Notes under the pieces: generated by a model
The model's input: only the letters and a program-made list of their open reading frames with translations
Databases searched by the model: none
What the model was told of the DNA's origin: nothing
Shown here: positions 22,744 through 33,209 of the stretch, in pieces
How positions within the stretch are numbered: the first letter of the stretch is position 1
Layout: each line of letters opens with the position of its first letter
From: Xenorhabdus szentirmaii DSM 16338
Lineage (GTDB): Bacteria > Pseudomonadota > Gammaproteobacteria > Enterobacterales > Enterobacteriaceae
Assembly: GCF_002632585.1 (NCBI RefSeq)
Contig: NZ_NIBV01000003.1
Coordinates: 62,001 to 126,000, forward strand
Reading direction: 5' to 3'
DNA: 64,000 nt
Position numbers and translations under genes: made by a program

Positions 22744-22972
22744 AATTTGGGTTATAATTTTCTTTACAACCACGACCTGCCATTTTGTATTACACTTCAT
22801 TTATCCAGCTGATCTTCAATCATTTACTGACCAAAACTCATTCAAATACAATCATGCAATATCGTCGGTGTGCGACAGCCTAAACTCTATTGAGTCGTTT
22901 ATAGTACAAATCATAGCGTCTATTTCACAAGACATGGGATTTTAATCTGACAACAGCATCCATTTGCCCCCA

Positions 22973-23740
22973 TTAATAATAAAGATAAAAATCTGTCACT
23001 AACCGACGAAAATCAATTGAATATTCACCATTTGGAGCACGAAGCATCAGCTCACTGATCTGGGGTTCTTGCTGATGCAGCGATAATCCCAATAACAACC
23101 GATGTAATGGTTTATCCTGTCTGTCCCTGATATTGACACGAAAAGCAGTGAACCATCCAAGCTCTGACGCCATACTTTCAAAATTCTGACCAATATCATA
23201 GGGTAATACGACACAAAATATGCCTGTTTGTGTAATTAACTTCCGTACACATGCCAAGAGTTCCTTATGTGTCAGTGATTCCGTATAGCGCGCCTGATTA
23301 CGTGCTTCATTTCGACAGGCAATGGCAGGCTCAAAATATGGCGGATTACTGACAACCAAATCATATTGCCTGCTGTTTTCTTGAGTTCCGTTTTCCTGCC
23401 CATAATCATGCACAAAATCATGAATATCTTGCTGATATACGGTAATACGGGAAGACCAGGGTGACTGTTGTACATTCTCATTTGCTTGCTTTGCCGCAAA
23501 AGCATCCAGCTCAACCGCATCAATAATAGTCTGCCTTCCTGTACGCTGAGCAATCATCAATGCAATCAAGCCACTTCCGCATCCGATATCCAGACACCTC
23601 TTCCTGTTGTATACTGGCGCCCAAGCGCCCAATAGCACACCATCCGTTCCAACTTTCATCGCACATTTATCATGTCCAACAAAAAACTGCTTAAATGTAA
23701 AACCACCGCGGCGAAAAACGGGTTTATCTATCAATTCCAT
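22973..23740 (-). CDS. trmN: tRNA1(Val) (adenine(37)-N6)-methyltransferase TrmN6
   Basis: S-adenosylmethionine-dependent enzyme methylating A37 of tRNA-Val. The Rossmann-fold motif I (LDIGCGSGLIALMIA) and the N6-adenine methylase motif IV (VVSNPPYF) are visible, preceded by the typical RRGGFTFKQFFVGHD N-terminus. It has 255 residues (E. coli YfiC 245). It is divergent from srmB, the conserved order, but next to rpoE because nadB is missing. Confidence 0.93.
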   Translation of the reverse strand: MELIDKPVFRRGGFTFKQFFVGHDKCAMKVGTDGVLLGAWAPVYNRKRCLDIGCGSGLIALMIAQRTGRQTIIDAVELDAFAAKQANENVQQSPWSSRITVYQQDIHDFVHDYGQENGTQENSRQYDLVVSNPPYFEPAIACRNEARNQARYTESLTHKELLACVRKLITQTGIFCVVLPYDIGQNFESMASELGWFTAFRVNIRDRQDKPLHRLLLGLSLHQQEPQISELMLRAPNGEYSIDFRRLVTDFYLYY

Positions 23741-23882
23741 GAGTCATATCTACTGAAGTCAAAGTTTGTCATAGCATAAATCTTATAACTCATGGATCAA
23801 AGCAACCAGCCACAAGATGTTTTTATAGGATGAAGAATGTGCTCAACCTGTTTATAATCGGCGCCCCAAACAGAGGTATATG

Positions 23883-25226
23883 ATGACTGCAACAAACTTT
23901 TCCGAATTCGAACTTGATGAATCCCTGCTTAATGCACTGAATGACAAAGGCTATGAGCGCCCTACAGCGATTCAGGCAGCGGCTATTCCCGCGGCGATGG
24001 ATGGACGTGATGTCCTTGGTTCAGCACCTACAGGTACAGGCAAAACCGCTGCCTACCTGCTACCCGCAATACAGCATTTATTGGATTTCCCACGTAAAAA
24101 ATCAGGGCCTCCTCGTATTCTGATTTTGACTCCTACCCGTGAGCTTGCAATGCAAGTTGCAGAACAGGCAAAGGAATTTGCAGCCCACACCCATTTAGAT
24201 GTCGCCACAATTACAGGTGGCGTCGCTTATATGAATCACGCAGAAGTATTCAGTGAGAATCAGGATATTGTTGTCGCAACGACGGGACGTCTGCTGCAAT
24301 ACATCAAAGAAGAAAATTTTGACTGCCGTGCAGTGGAAACGCTGATTCTGGATGAAGCTGATCGCATGCTCGATATGGGATTTGCCAACGACGTTGAAAC
24401 CATCGCAGGCGAAACTCGCTGGCGCAAGCAAACATTACTGTTTTCCGCCACGCTGGAAGGAAATTCCATTCGTGATTTTGCCCAGCGTTTGCTATCCGAT
24501 CCTGTTGAAATTGATGCAGAACCTTCTCGTCGTGAACGTAAAAAAATTCAGCAATTTTACTATCGCGCTGATACATTAGAGCACAAAACAGCTTTGCTTT
24601 GTCATCTTCTCCAGCAACCGGATGTCACAAAATCCATTGTTTTCGTGCGTAAGCGCGAACGTGTGCGCGAGCTTGTTGATTGGCTGGGACAGGCAGGTAT
24701 CCAAGCCTATTTCCTTGAGGGTGAAATGGTGCAAGCCAAGCGCACAGAAGCAATCAAGCGTCTGAATGATGGTAAGGTTAAAGTGCTGGTTGCAACTGAT
24801 GTCGCTTCCCGTGGATTGGATATCGAAAACATTAGCCACGTTTTTAACTTTGACTTGCCTCGTACTGCCGATGTTTATCTGCACCGAATTGGTCGTACAG
24901 CCCGTGCTGGCCGCAAAGGAACCGCCATTGCTCTGGTTGAATCTCACGATCACCCATTGCTGGGTAAAATCAGCCGTTATCTCAATGAACCTCTAAAAAT
25001 ACGGGTTGTTGATGAACTTCGTCCACAAACCAAAGCCCCCAGTGAGAAGAAAAGCTATAAACCTTCCAAAAAAGTGCTGGCAAAGCGCAAAGAGAAGAAA
25101 AAGAAATTAGAAGAAACGAAAAAAACACGGGTGAAAGTTCGTCACCGCGATAGTAAGAATATCGGTAAACGCCGTGCGCCTTCCGGTGAATCCAGACCAG
25201 AATCTGCTGAACCAACCAACGATTAA
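23883..25226 (+). CDS. srmB: ATP-dependent RNA helicase SrmB
   Basis: DEAD-box helicase acting in early 50S subunit assembly. The Q motif (RPTAIQAAAIP), Walker A (APTGTGKT), DEAD, SAT and the C-terminal HRIGRTARAG motifs are all present, followed by a Lys/Arg-rich tail expected to bind RNA. It has 447 residues from the second of two adjacent ATG codons, chosen because it gives better spacing to GAGG and matches the E. coli start MTVTTFSE; the first is at 23880. Confidence 0.96.
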   Translation: MTATNFSEFELDESLLNALNDKGYERPTAIQAAAIPAAMDGRDVLGSAPTGTGKTAAYLLPAIQHLLDFPRKKSGPPRILILTPTRELAMQVAEQAKEFAAHTHLDVATITGGVAYMNHAEVFSENQDIVVATTGRLLQYIKEENFDCRAVETLILDEADRMLDMGFANDVETIAGETRWRKQTLLFSATLEGNSIRDFAQRLLSDPVEIDAEPSRRERKKIQQFYYRADTLEHKTALLCHLLQQPDVTKSIVFVRKRERVRELVDWLGQAGIQAYFLEGEMVQAKRTEAIKRLNDGKVKVLVATDVASRGLDIENISHVFNFDLPRTADVYLHRIGRTARAGRKGTAIALVESHDHPLLGKISRYLNEPLKIRVVDELRPQTKAPSEKKSYKPSKKVLAKRKEKKKKLEETKKTRVKVRHRDSKNIGKRRAPSGESRPESAEPTND

Positions 25227-25232
25227 TCGTAC

Positions 25233-25260
25233 AGGCGAAGTCAATTCCATGACTTCGCCT
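25233..25260. terminator. Convergent terminator-like hairpin (srmB / lipase)
   Basis: AGGCGAAGTC and GACTTCGCCT form a perfect 10-bp stem with an 8-base loop, between convergent genes. No long T tract follows on either side, so termination efficiency is uncertain. Confidence 0.6.
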
Positions 25261-25285
25261 TCCTGCTAACTAATCTATATACGTA

Positions 25286-26263
25286 TTAAACCATGTAATA
25301 CTGTTCAACTTTCGTCACATCCTTATTATCCAACCAAGGTTTGTTAATCGTCATCAACTCCGTGATCGTCTCTAACAAGTGAGCTTTAAAGGCATGTAAA
25401 CCATATCCGAATATACTCCCCAATTCATATTCAAATGCGATTTCATGACCCATGGGCTGAGGCACGGGAAGTATCTTTTGCAAACTGCCAAGCCAGTCAT
25501 GTTCAACTGTGTAATGCCGGATTAAACCACTGTCAGCCAATTCTCTGCCGATTTCCGGTACGATCCCCATGCGCTTCATTGTCGCATCTGATACACCGGA
25601 AGAATTGTAAATGACAGCAGGCTTGCCTGTTGCCAGAGCCGCTGCTGTTGCCAGCCCCCCACCCAATGAATGCCCTGTAAAAATCACATTTTCACCAAAT
25701 GATTTTAATGAGTTATACGCCAATTCTATCGCTTGGTTATATTGACTTTCATTGTATCCAAGCCCTTGGCGAATGCTGGCCATAAAATCTTTCGGTTCAT
25801 TAGAGCCGGTGAAAGAGACAACATACAACCCCTCCTTCTTGTACACACCTGCTTGAAAGCCCGTTGAACGGTCGTTCAAGGAGTCCGGGTCAATGCCCGC
25901 TTTTGTTAACTCATCATCAGACAAACGCGTATAACCACTTATTCCCAAGCTGTAAGGCCGATAAACATCACGCGTGACATGCGCTAAACCATAGTCGGCT
26001 AATTTGGGTTTTATGCCTGCAATATCGTTGGCTTTTAATTCAGGTGACTCTGTTTTGCCGATATTTAAACCATTAACCAATGATTGATATAACGCATTGG
26101 ATTTTATGGTGTTTTCTGAAAGTGAAACAGGTGCAGATGGGATACGATCAGTTTTTTCAGGCAGAGATGATTCACGGGAGGGAGGTTGAAGTTGCAGAGA
26201 ATTCCCTTGTAATGAACATGTCCCTAATTCACTTAAGAAATTGGAGGTTATTGGTAATGTCAT
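25286..26263 (-). CDS. Class 3-like lipase, alpha/beta hydrolase
   Basis: Alpha/beta hydrolase of 325 residues in the lipase class 3 / DUF2974 style. The nucleophile elbow GHSLGGGLA places Ser199, with a preceding FTGSNEPKDF strand-loop resembling the oxyanion region of lipase_3 proteins. The first 90 residues are polar and lack a Sec signal peptide, a layout seen in secreted effectors of types III or VI and in some cytolytic lipases, but no secretion signal can be assigned. It occupies the srmB-grcA interval, where E. coli has yfiE and eamB, so it is an accessory gene. A role against membranes of insect or rival cells is conjecture. Confidence 0.75.
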   Translation of the reverse strand: MTLPITSNFLSELGTCSLQGNSLQLQPPSRESSLPEKTDRIPSAPVSLSENTIKSNALYQSLVNGLNIGKTESPELKANDIAGIKPKLADYGLAHVTRDVYRPYSLGISGYTRLSDDELTKAGIDPDSLNDRSTGFQAGVYKKEGLYVVSFTGSNEPKDFMASIRQGLGYNESQYNQAIELAYNSLKSFGENVIFTGHSLGGGLATAAALATGKPAVIYNSSGVSDATMKRMGIVPEIGRELADSGLIRHYTVEHDWLGSLQKILPVPQPMGHEIAFEYELGSIFGYGLHAFKAHLLETITELMTINKPWLDNKDVTKVEQYYMV

Positions 26264-26392
26264 AAAATTCTCCTACAGATTATTTAGGTAAGATGTTATT
26301 CGCCACCTAAACTCTCTATCGGCAATTTTTTTAACATTTTTACAACAATTTTACAAAATAATCAAAAATAGGATAAATCACAATGCTTTTAC

Positions 26393-26417
26393 AAAAAAGA
26401 GGAGCTTAACTCCCCTT
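26393..26417 (-). terminator. Intrinsic terminator after grcA
   Basis: On the minus strand an AGGGGAG...CTCCTCT stem-loop is followed by a run of six T, about 25 bases after the grcA stop. Confidence 0.65.
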
Positions 26418-26442
26418 TCAGTTTCTTTAATTGGCTCAAAGA

Positions 26443-26826
26443 CTACAGACTTTCTGTGAAAGTCCGGGCAATCACATCACGCTGCTGCTCTGGGGTTAAT
26501 GAATTAAAGCGCACTGCATAGCCCGATACTCGAATAGTGAGTTGGGGATATTTTTCAGGGTGTTTTACCGCATCTTCTAATGTTTCACGACGCAAAACAT
26601 TAACATTTAAATGCTGGCCACCTTCTACCCGAACGGTTGGTTTGACTTCCAGCGGAATTTCGCGATATTCAAACCGTCCCAATTCATCTTTAGAAACAAT
26701 CTGGCCTTCGTCATAATCCGTTTTGGCACAAATGCAGCGCGCTTCGTTTTTTTCCTCATCCAGCAGCCAGAAAGAATTTATCAGTGCCGCATTGTCAGAT
26801 TGGGTAATTTGAATTCCAGTAATCAT
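26443..26826 (-). CDS. grcA: Autonomous glycyl radical cofactor GrcA
   Basis: Spare glycyl-radical domain that restores pyruvate formate-lyase after oxygen damage. It is 127 residues long with the radical Gly102 in RVSGYAVRF and the conserved [15 protein letters not shown] segment. A perfect FNR dyad lies about 100 bases upstream, matching the anaerobic and acid induction known for E. coli YfiD. Confidence 0.96.
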   Translation of the reverse strand: MITGIQITQSDNAALINSFWLLDEEKNEARCICAKTDYDEGQIVSKDELGRFEYREIPLEVKPTVRVEGGQHLNVNVLRRETLEDAVKHPEKYPQLTIRVSGYAVRFNSLTPEQQRDVIARTFTESL

Positions 26827-26922
26827 GTATCCTCCAACATCATCTTAGTGACTTAGTCAAACCACTATTTAATTAATCATCATCATTAATTTCCTGTATA
26901 CCAGTGCAAATGAGAATATTCT

Positions 26923-26936
26923 TTGATTAAAATCAA
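26923..26936. promoter_or_regulatory. FNR box upstream of grcA
   Basis: TTGATTAAAATCAA is an exact FNR half-site pair (TTGAT-N4-ATCAA). Its distance from the grcA start fits an activating position. The rest of the 330-base grcA-ung spacer is very AT-rich, and no gene or second perfect FNR site was seen. Confidence 0.8.
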
Positions 26937-27157
26937 CCAATTTTATAAGGTTATTATCAATAAGATCGTAATATATTGTTTTATATTTGTTTTCGTCTCA
27001 AAAATAACTAAAAATTTTTAATGGTTTTTAAAAAAAATTTATAAAAATAGTTTTTCATTCTATAAATTAAACTTGAATTAGGATTGAAGGGTTTCCCTAT
27101 GCTCAGGGAATCGGTAAGCTTAAGTCCATCTGATAATTACCTAAAAAGAGATTAGCT

Positions 27158-27850
27158 ATGTCCCCATCTCTCACATGGCATGATGTCATCGGCAATGAAA
27201 AAAAACAGCCTTATTTTGTTGATACATTGACTTATGTTGCCAACGAACGGTTGGCAGGAAAGACCATTTACCCGCCACAACAAGATGTTTTCAACGCATT
27301 CCGCTATACCGAACTGGCTGATGTAAAAGTGGTGATTTTGGGGCAAGATCCTTACCACGGCCCTAATCAAGCTCACGGATTGGCATTTTCTGTACAACCC
27401 GGCATCCCTGCTCCACCTTCTTTGGTCAATATGTATAAAGAGCTGGAATCGGATATTGCTGGATTTACCCGTCCAAACCACGGTTGTTTAATCAGTTGGG
27501 CCAAACAAGGGGTATTATTACTCAATACGGTACTAACTGTTGAACGCGGAAATGCGCATTCCCATGCTAATCTGGGTTGGGAAACATTCACAGATAAAGT
27601 CATTGCCGCGATTAATGAGCACCGTAGCGGAGTTATCTTCTTACTTTGGGGTTCTCATGCCCAGAAAAAGGGCCGGTTCATTGATACACAACGTCATCAT
27701 GTGCTAAAAGCGCCCCATCCTTCACCATTGTCAGCTCATCGGGGTTTTCTGGGTTGTAAACATTTTTCACAAGCCAACAATTTGCTGGAGAAACAAGGAT
27801 TGTCCCCAATAGATTGGGTTCCTTTATTGCCTCAGCAACAGCCATCTTGA
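27158..27850 (+). CDS. ung: Uracil-DNA glycosylase Ung
   Basis: Removes uracil from DNA. The family-1 signature [17 protein letters not shown] carries the catalytic Asp64, and [14 protein letters not shown] carries the conserved His and the minor-groove loop. It has 230 residues compared with 229 in E. coli. It is divergent from grcA and convergent with grpE. Confidence 0.97.
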   Translation: MSPSLTWHDVIGNEKKQPYFVDTLTYVANERLAGKTIYPPQQDVFNAFRYTELADVKVVILGQDPYHGPNQAHGLAFSVQPGIPAPPSLVNMYKELESDIAGFTRPNHGCLISWAKQGVLLLNTVLTVERGNAHSHANLGWETFTDKVIAAINEHRSGVIFLLWGSHAQKKGRFIDTQRHHVLKAPHPSPLSAHRGFLGCKHFSQANNLLEKQGLSPIDWVPLLPQQQPS

Positions 27851-27857
27851 TACAAAA

Positions 27858-27879
27858 ATGCCGCCTTTAATGGCGGCAT
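27858..27879. terminator. Bidirectional terminator between ung and grpE
   Basis: ATGCCGCC and GGCGGCAT form an 8-bp stem around TTTAAT. On the minus strand it is followed by five T, making it a good grpE terminator; it can also serve ung. Confidence 0.75.
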
Positions 27880-27905
27880 TGGGGCAATTATGGATGCCAT
27901 AACGT

Positions 27906-28487
27906 TTATTTAGAAACAGCAACCATTGCAGGGCGCAACAAACGACCATTCAAGGTATAACCTTTCTGCATCACGAACATAACGCTATTAGGTTCATGCT
28001 GCTCAGATTCCACCATAGTCATTGCCTGATGCACATCCGGATTGAAAGGCACGTTGGCTTCACTCACAACCTCAACACCGAATTTACCTACAGCGTCAAT
28101 GAAGGATTTCAGGGTAAGCTCAATGCCCTCAATCATAGGTTGCAGTAATTCATTGGCACGATCTGCTGCTTCTATTGCACGTTCCAGGTTGTCGATGACA
28201 GGCAATAGTTGATTAGCAAATTTTTCTAACGCAAATTTATGAGCCTTTTCAACATCCAGCTCAGCACGACGACGAATATTTTCGACCTCAGCGCGAGCAC
28301 GCAACAAAGCATCACGTTCATTAGACTGAGCCTGTTTCAGTTGCTCTTCTAACTCTGCCACACGCGGGTCAAAAACATTTTCAGTCTCTGGCGCGTCTGC
28401 CTTTTCTACATCCATTTGTGGCTCTAATACATTTTCTGTATTTTCTGAGACTTGCTCGTCAGGTACTTTTTGGTCTTTACTACTCAT
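27906..28487 (-). CDS. grpE: Nucleotide exchange factor GrpE
   Basis: DnaK co-chaperone. It has 193 residues from the Met of MSSKDQKV, compared with 197 in E. coli; longer in-frame starts run back through the promoter and are rejected. A long acidic, coiled-coil N-terminal half ([20 protein letters not shown]) leads to the four-helix dimer bundle and a beta-rich head ending [19 protein letters not shown] sigma-32 type promoter lies about 45 bases upstream. It is divergent from nadK as in E. coli. Confidence 0.97.
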   Translation of the reverse strand: MSSKDQKVPDEQVSENTENVLEPQMDVEKADAPETENVFDPRVAELEEQLKQAQSNERDALLRARAEVENIRRRAELDVEKAHKFALEKFANQLLPVIDNLERAIEAADRANELLQPMIEGIELTLKSFIDAVGKFGVEVVSEANVPFNPDVHQAMTMVESEQHEPNSVMFVMQKGYTLNGRLLRPAMVAVSK

Positions 28488-28531
28488 GAATATCTCCGCG
28501 TATTTTGTATTATCTTCGCCATTCTCGCTTA

Positions 28532-28561
28532 TTATGGGGATCAAAATGCGGGATTCAAGGG
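28532..28561 (-). promoter_or_regulatory. Sigma-32 heat-shock promoter of grpE
   Basis: On the minus strand CTTGAA (28559-28554) and CCCCAT (28539-28534), 14 bases apart, match the sigma-32 consensus elements. Confidence 0.8.
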
Positions 28562-28611
28562 AACACATCATATTGTGAGGACAAAACCATATGCTGAAGG
28601 ACATAACAGCA

Positions 28612-29490
28612 ATGAATAATGAATTCAAATGCATCGGTATTGTCGGCCGTCCGCGCCATCCTGAAGCACTAGCCACCCATGAAATGCTTTACCACTGGCT
28701 GGTATCTAAAGGTTATAGCGTCATTGTGGACAGACAAGTTGCAAAATATATTGATTTAAAAGACGCCCAAACAGGAGGATTAACAGAAATCGGCAAAATT
28801 GCGGATTTAGTCATTGTTGTCGGCGGGGATGGAAATATGCTCGGTTCAGCCAGAGTACTGGCACGTTATGATATTAAAGTCATTGGCATCAACCGGGGTA
28901 ATTTAGGTTTTCTGACTGATTTAGATCCCGATAATGCTTTACAGCAGCTTTCTGAAGTGTTGAATGGCGAATACCGGGACGAAAAACGTTTTTTACTCGA
29001 AGCTCAAGTTACGAAAAAAGGACAAAAACCACGGTACAGTACCGCCTTGAACGAAGTCGTGTTACATCCGGGTAAAGTTGCCCATATGATTGAATTTGAA
29101 GTCTACATTGATGAGCGCTTTGCCTTTTCCCAACGTTCAGATGGCTTGATCATAGCGACTCCTACCGGATCTACAGCTTATTCACTGTCAGCAGGAGGGC
29201 CAATACTGACACCAAATTTAAATGCCATCGTATTAGTACCAATGTTCCCGCATACTCTCTCAGCACGCCCACTCGTGATCAGCAGCGAGAGCAGTATCTG
29301 CCTGAAATTTTCCCAGAACAGCAGTGACTACGAAGTCAGTTGTGACAGCCAAATTGTGTTACCCATCCAAGATGGGGAAGAAGTCATCATCAAACGCAGT
29401 GAATATAATTTGCACTTAATTCACCCGAAAGATTACAACTACTTTAATACGCTAAGCACTAAGTTAGGCTGGTCGAAAAAAATGTTCTAA
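28612..29490 (+). CDS. nadK: NAD kinase NadK
   Basis: Phosphorylates NAD to NADP. The GGDGNML motif with the catalytic Asp and the second motif [15 protein letters not shown] are visible. Start at [12 protein letters not shown] gives 292 residues, identical to E. coli; an ATG seven codons upstream is less likely. It sits between grpE and recN in conserved order. With nadB absent from its usual place, NADP synthesis here probably depends on salvaged pyridine precursors. Confidence 0.97.
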   Translation: MNNEFKCIGIVGRPRHPEALATHEMLYHWLVSKGYSVIVDRQVAKYIDLKDAQTGGLTEIGKIADLVIVVGGDGNMLGSARVLARYDIKVIGINRGNLGFLTDLDPDNALQQLSEVLNGEYRDEKRFLLEAQVTKKGQKPRYSTALNEVVLHPGKVAHMIEFEVYIDERFAFSQRSDGLIIATPTGSTAYSLSAGGPILTPNLNAIVLVPMFPHTLSARPLVISSESSICLKFSQNSSDYEVSCDSQIVLPIQDGEEVIIKRSEYNLHLIHPKDYNYFNTLSTKLGWSKKMF

Positions 29491-29510
29491 AAATAGCGAT
29501 CTCCGCTTTA

Positions 29511-29548
29511 CTGTATAAAAAACCAGTTTATACTGTATGAAAGAACAG
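29511..29548 (+). promoter_or_regulatory. Two LexA boxes upstream of recN
   Basis: Box 1 CTGTATAAAAAACCAG (29511-29526) and box 2 CTGTATGAAAGAACAG (29533-29548) fit CTGT-N8-ACAG, the first with one mismatch. E. coli recN has the same paired arrangement, making it one of the tightest SOS genes. Confidence 0.88.
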
Positions 29549-29607
29549 ACATGTTTTTATGCACAGGAACGTGTTGTTATAACACAGCAATAAGCAGGAG
29601 GGGCACA

Positions 29608-31284
29608 ATGCTGACTCAGTTGACTATCAGTAATTTTGCTATTGTTCGCGAACTCGAAATTGATTTCCGTTCAGGCATGACGGCTATCACCGGAGAAACT
29701 GGGGCCGGTAAGTCCATCGCAATTGATGCACTAGGTTTATGTCTTGGCAATCGGGGCGAAGCCAATATGGTTCGCCCGGGCGCTTCACGTACTGATCTTT
29801 GTGCCCGATTTTCACTGACAGATGCTCCTTCTGCCCGTAAGTGGCTTGAAAGCCACCAATTGGATAGTAGTACTTTTGACGATGGCAATGAGTGCTTACT
29901 GCGCCGTACAATTACTTCTGATGGCCGCTCCCGTGGCTTTATCAATGGTACAGCCGTGCCACTTTCCCAGTTGCGTGAACTGGGTTCACATCTGATCCAG
30001 ATTCATGGGCAACATGCCCATCAACTACTGCTGGAAAATCGCCACCAAAGGCGTTTACTGGACATTTACATGGGGGATTTTGAACTTCAAAATGAAATGA
30101 GGCTGGCTTACCAGCAGTGGCGTCAAAGTTGCCAAGCACTCTCCCAATTTCAACAGCAAGCTCTTGAACGTCGTTCACGCCAGCAGTTACTGGAATATCA
30201 TCTGAAAGAGCTAAATGAACTGTCACCACAATCAGGCGATTACCAAGAACAGGATAGCGAATATAAACGGCTGGCAAATTGCGGGCAATTTCTGAGTGTA
30301 AGCCAAAATGTGCTTCAGCTACTCAGCGATAACGATGAACAAAATATCACCAGCTTGCTCAACTATGCACGAAATGAATTAACTGAACTGGCGGATATGG
30401 ATCACAAACTCAGTGAATTGCTAAATATGCTTGAAGAAGCAGCGATTCAAATCAATGAGGTTAGTGATCAACTGCGCCACTATAGTGACCAGTTGGAATT
30501 AGATCCAAGCCGTCTATTCGAACTGGAACAGAAAATTTCCCAGCAAATTAGCATTGCTCGTAAACACCATGTCACACCAGAAGAGCTACCAAATTTACAT
30601 CAGCAACTTCTAGAAGAGCAGCATCAGTTGGCCCAGCAAGAGGATGATTGTGCTCACTTAAGTGAACTTGTAAGTTTACATTACCAGAAGGCCTTGACTG
30701 TAGCAGAGAAATTACACCATATTCGTCAAAAATATGCAGCGGAACTCAGTCAATTGATAACCAGCAGCATGCATCAATTATCTATGCCTCATGGTCGCTT
30801 TACCATTGATGTCTCATTTGAACCTGAACATTTAAATATTGATGGTGCCAGCAAAGTTGAATTCAATGTCACCACCAACCCTGGCCAACCTCATCAATCA
30901 TTAGCGAAAGTAGCATCAGGTGGGGAACTTTCCCGTATTGCACTGGCTATACAGGTTATTACAGCGAAAAAAATGGAGACTCCCGCTCTAATTTTCGACG
31001 AAGTTGATGTGGGTATTAGTGGTCCAACAGCCGCAATTGTGGGTCGTTTATTACGTGAATTAGGAGAGTCAACTCAAGTCATGTGCGTTACTCACTTACC
31101 TCAGGTTGCGGGATGCGGGCATCAACATTTTTATGTCAGCAAGCAAACGGATGGAGAGGAAACAGAAACCCAAATGCAATTGTTGGACAAAAAAGCCCGG
31201 CTTCAGGAACTGGCACGGCTTCTTGCCGGAAGTGAGGTTACAAAAAATACTCTAGCCAATGCAAAAGAACTGTTAGCGGCATAA
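29608..31284 (+). CDS. recN: DNA repair protein RecN
   Basis: SMC-like ATPase acting in double-strand break repair. The Walker [11 protein letters not shown] is near the N-terminus; two long coiled-coil arms meet in the middle; the signature [16 protein letters not shown] and Walker [13 protein letters not shown] are near the C-terminus. Start at [13 protein letters not shown] after AGGAGG gives 558 residues (E. coli 553); an upstream ATG at 29551 is not supported. It is controlled by two LexA boxes. Confidence 0.97.
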   Translation: MLTQLTISNFAIVRELEIDFRSGMTAITGETGAGKSIAIDALGLCLGNRGEANMVRPGASRTDLCARFSLTDAPSARKWLESHQLDSSTFDDGNECLLRRTITSDGRSRGFINGTAVPLSQLRELGSHLIQIHGQHAHQLLLENRHQRRLLDIYMGDFELQNEMRLAYQQWRQSCQALSQFQQQALERRSRQQLLEYHLKELNELSPQSGDYQEQDSEYKRLANCGQFLSVSQNVLQLLSDNDEQNITSLLNYARNELTELADMDHKLSELLNMLEEAAIQINEVSDQLRHYSDQLELDPSRLFELEQKISQQISIARKHHVTPEELPNLHQQLLEEQHQLAQQEDDCAHLSELVSLHYQKALTVAEKLHHIRQKYAAELSQLITSSMHQLSMPHGRFTIDVSFEPEHLNIDGASKVEFNVTTNPGQPHQSLAKVASGGELSRIALAIQVITAKKMETPALIFDEVDVGISGPTAAIVGRLLRELGESTQVMCVTHLPQVAGCGHQHFYVSKQTDGEETETQMQLLDKKARLQELARLLAGSEVTKNTLANAKELLAA

Positions 31285-31396
31285 ATTAATACAACTTTTT
31301 TGTATAATTAAAGTCATAGGTAAACGTGTAGAGGTTTTCAATCTCTTCAATGTTTATTATTATCGACGGCCTAACTCCTAAAGGAATGTAATTACT

Positions 31397-31741
31397 ATGC
31401 GCTGTAACTTATTGACTGCCGCTACTGTATCGCTTGTTATGCTGACAGCAGGTTGTTCCTCGCTTGAGCGAATTGTTTATCGCCCTGATATTAATCAAGG
31501 GAATTACCTGACACCGGCTACAGTATCAAAAATCCAGAAAGGAATGACCCAACAACAAGTTGTTTACACATTGGGAACACCCATGCTGACTGACCCTTTT
31601 GGAAGTCAAACCTGGTATTACGTATTCCGTCAACAACCCGGCCATGAAAAAGCGACACAGGAAACCTTAACGCTTAACTTTGATAATAACGGTGTACTGA
31701 CTGATATCAAAAATGAAAAGTCACTACCAGAGAACCTGTAA
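31397..31741 (+). CDS. bamE: Outer membrane assembly lipoprotein BamE
   Basis: Small lipoprotein of the BAM complex. The signal peptide ends at the lipobox LTAGCSS (Cys20), followed by the [12 protein letters not shown] and [19 protein letters not shown] segments and the [13 protein letters not shown] motif characteristic of BamE/SmpA. It has 114 residues (E. coli 113). It follows recN as in E. coli. Confidence 0.96.
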   Translation: MRCNLLTAATVSLVMLTAGCSSLERIVYRPDINQGNYLTPATVSKIQKGMTQQQVVYTLGTPMLTDPFGSQTWYYVFRQQPGHEKATQETLTLNFDNNGVLTDIKNEKSLPENL

Positions 31742-31755
31742 AATGTGTGCTTTTA

Positions 31756-31787
31756 TTTATTCGCCAGTAAATAGCCTGGCGAATAAA
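31756..31787. terminator. Bidirectional terminator between bamE and ratB
   Basis: TTATTCGCCAG and CTGGCGAATAA form a perfect 11-bp stem with an 8-base loop between convergent genes, with A/T-rich flanks on both sides. Confidence 0.75.
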
Positions 31788-31795
31788 TAACATTA

Positions 31796-32092
31796 TTATG
31801 CCTGTTTTTTGGCACGCTCAGCTCGCTTACGGCGCATTTCTTTCGGATCTGCAATCAGAGGGCGATAAATCTCTACACGATCTCCCTCTTCTAGGGTATC
31901 CGTCAATTTAGCTGGGCGACTATAAATACCAACTTTATTCTTTGTCAAATCAATATCATCACGCAATGCCAAAAGGCCGGATGATTCAATTGCTTGTTCG
32001 ATTGTTGATCCCCGCGGTAACTTTACATTATATAAATATTGCCGTTCAGGCAGAGCATAAACGATTTCGATATTGATTTCAGACTCAGACAC
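31796..32092 (-). CDS. ratB: RatB / YfjF family protein
   Basis: UPF0125 family, beta-grasp (ubiquitin-like) fold, encoded downstream of ratA. The core [17 protein letters not shown] and the [19 protein letters not shown] tail are highly conserved. The start is a GTG that overlaps ratA by eight bases, giving 98 residues (E. coli 96). The function is uncertain despite the toxin-antitoxin name given to the locus. Confidence 0.92.
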   Translation of the reverse strand: MSESEINIEIVYALPERQYLYNVKLPRGSTIEQAIESSGLLALRDDIDLTKNKVGIYSRPAKLTDTLEEGDRVEIYRPLIADPKEMRRKRAERAKKQA

Positions 32093-32519
32093 TATAAACC
32101 TCGCGCGCGCGTTGGGTGAACGCCTGAACCATATTACCAGCCACTTCTTTGAAGACTTTCCCAAAAGCTAATTCGATTAACTTATTGGTAAATTCAAAAT
32201 CAAGATGTAACTCAACCTTACATGCATCTTCACTCAGCGGAGTAAAATTCCACCCTCCCATCAACTTGCGAAAAGGGCCATCAACAAGCTGCATCTTGAT
32301 GCTTTCATTATCAAACAACGTATTGCGTGTTATAAATGTTTTACTTATTCCCGCCTTAGAAACCTCAACAGAAGCGGTCATTTCATTAATGCTGCTGCTG
32401 ATTACGCGACTTCCTACACAACCCGGTAAAAAATCCGGATAAGATGTTACATCATTGACCAATTTAAACATTTGTTCCACGCTATAAGGCACTAACGCAG
32501 AGCGACTAATCTGTGGCAT
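32085..32519 (-). CDS. ratA: RatA, START/polyketide-cyclase-like ribosome association protein
   Basis: 144-residue SRPBCC-fold protein (E. coli RatA 145) starting [19 protein letters not shown]. coli RatA has been reported to bind 50S subunits and block subunit joining, while the family (COQ10-like) is also linked to ubiquinone function. [16 protein letters not shown] and [16 protein letters not shown] are conserved blocks. It is divergent from smpB with a short promoter region between. Confidence 0.93.
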   Translation of the reverse strand: MPQISRSALVPYSVEQMFKLVNDVTSYPDFLPGCVGSRVISSSINEMTASVEVSKAGISKTFITRNTLFDNESIKMQLVDGPFRKLMGGWNFTPLSEDACKVELHLDFEFTNKLIELAFGKVFKEVAGNMVQAFTQRAREVYSV

Positions 32520-32676
32520 ATCATTTCCTGTAAAGCATAACAGCACTGAATAGTATCACTTAAATGTGGTTAAATAAAAACCTGACGACATTTAGAACAA
32601 TAAATGTGCACTTGTCACTAAATATCATACAGAAGAGATTTCTTTCACCAACGCATACAGTATAATACTACGTATT

Positions 32677-33159
32677 ATGACAAAGAAAAAAGCACACAAA
32701 CCCGGTTCGGCAACAATTGCCATGAATAAGCGAGCCCGCCACGAATTCTTCATTGAAGAAGAGTTTGAGGCAGGCTTATCCCTACAAGGTTGGGAAGTAA
32801 AATCACTGCGTGCTGGCAAAGCCAACATCAGTGAAAGTTATGTTTTACTCAAAGATGGTGATGCTTATCTTTTTGGTGCCACAATCACGCCGTTAAACGT
32901 TGCTTCTTCCCATGTAGTTTGTGATCCGACACGATCTCGCAAATTACTACTTAACAAACGTGAGCTTGATTCACTTTATGGTCGAATCAACAGAGAAGGT
33001 TACACTATCGTTGCACTTTCTATGTATTGGAAGAATGCCTGGTGCAAAATCAAAATTGGTGTAGCAAAAGGTAAAAAAGCGCATGATAAACGTTCAGATA
33101 TCAAAGAACGTGAATGGAAATTAGACAAAGCGCGAATTATGAAGAATTCAGGGCGATAA
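32677..33159 (+). CDS. smpB: tmRNA-binding protein SmpB
   Basis: Required for trans-translation with tmRNA. The oligonucleotide-binding barrel ([27 protein letters not shown] split here at about residues 25-50) and the basic tail ([16 protein letters not shown]...) that enters the mRNA channel are present. It has 160 residues, as in E. coli. It lies 50 bases before ssrA. Confidence 0.97.
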   Translation: MTKKKAHKPGSATIAMNKRARHEFFIEEEFEAGLSLQGWEVKSLRAGKANISESYVLLKDGDAYLFGATITPLNVASSHVVCDPTRSRKLLLNKRELDSLYGRINREGYTIVALSMYWKNAWCKIKIGVAKGKKAHDKRSDIKEREWKLDKARIMKNSGR

Positions 33160-33209
33160 TCACTAGCATTGTTGCTCAACATTCTGTTATACTTGCGTTT
33201 AACATACTT

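Noticed and set aside
24576..24953. 125-codon frame antisense to srmB
   Set aside because: It is a shadow of the conserved helicase gene with no start signal.
28488..28676. N-terminal extension of GrpE
   Set aside because: The extra 63 codons run through the sigma-32 promoter and into nadK on the other strand.
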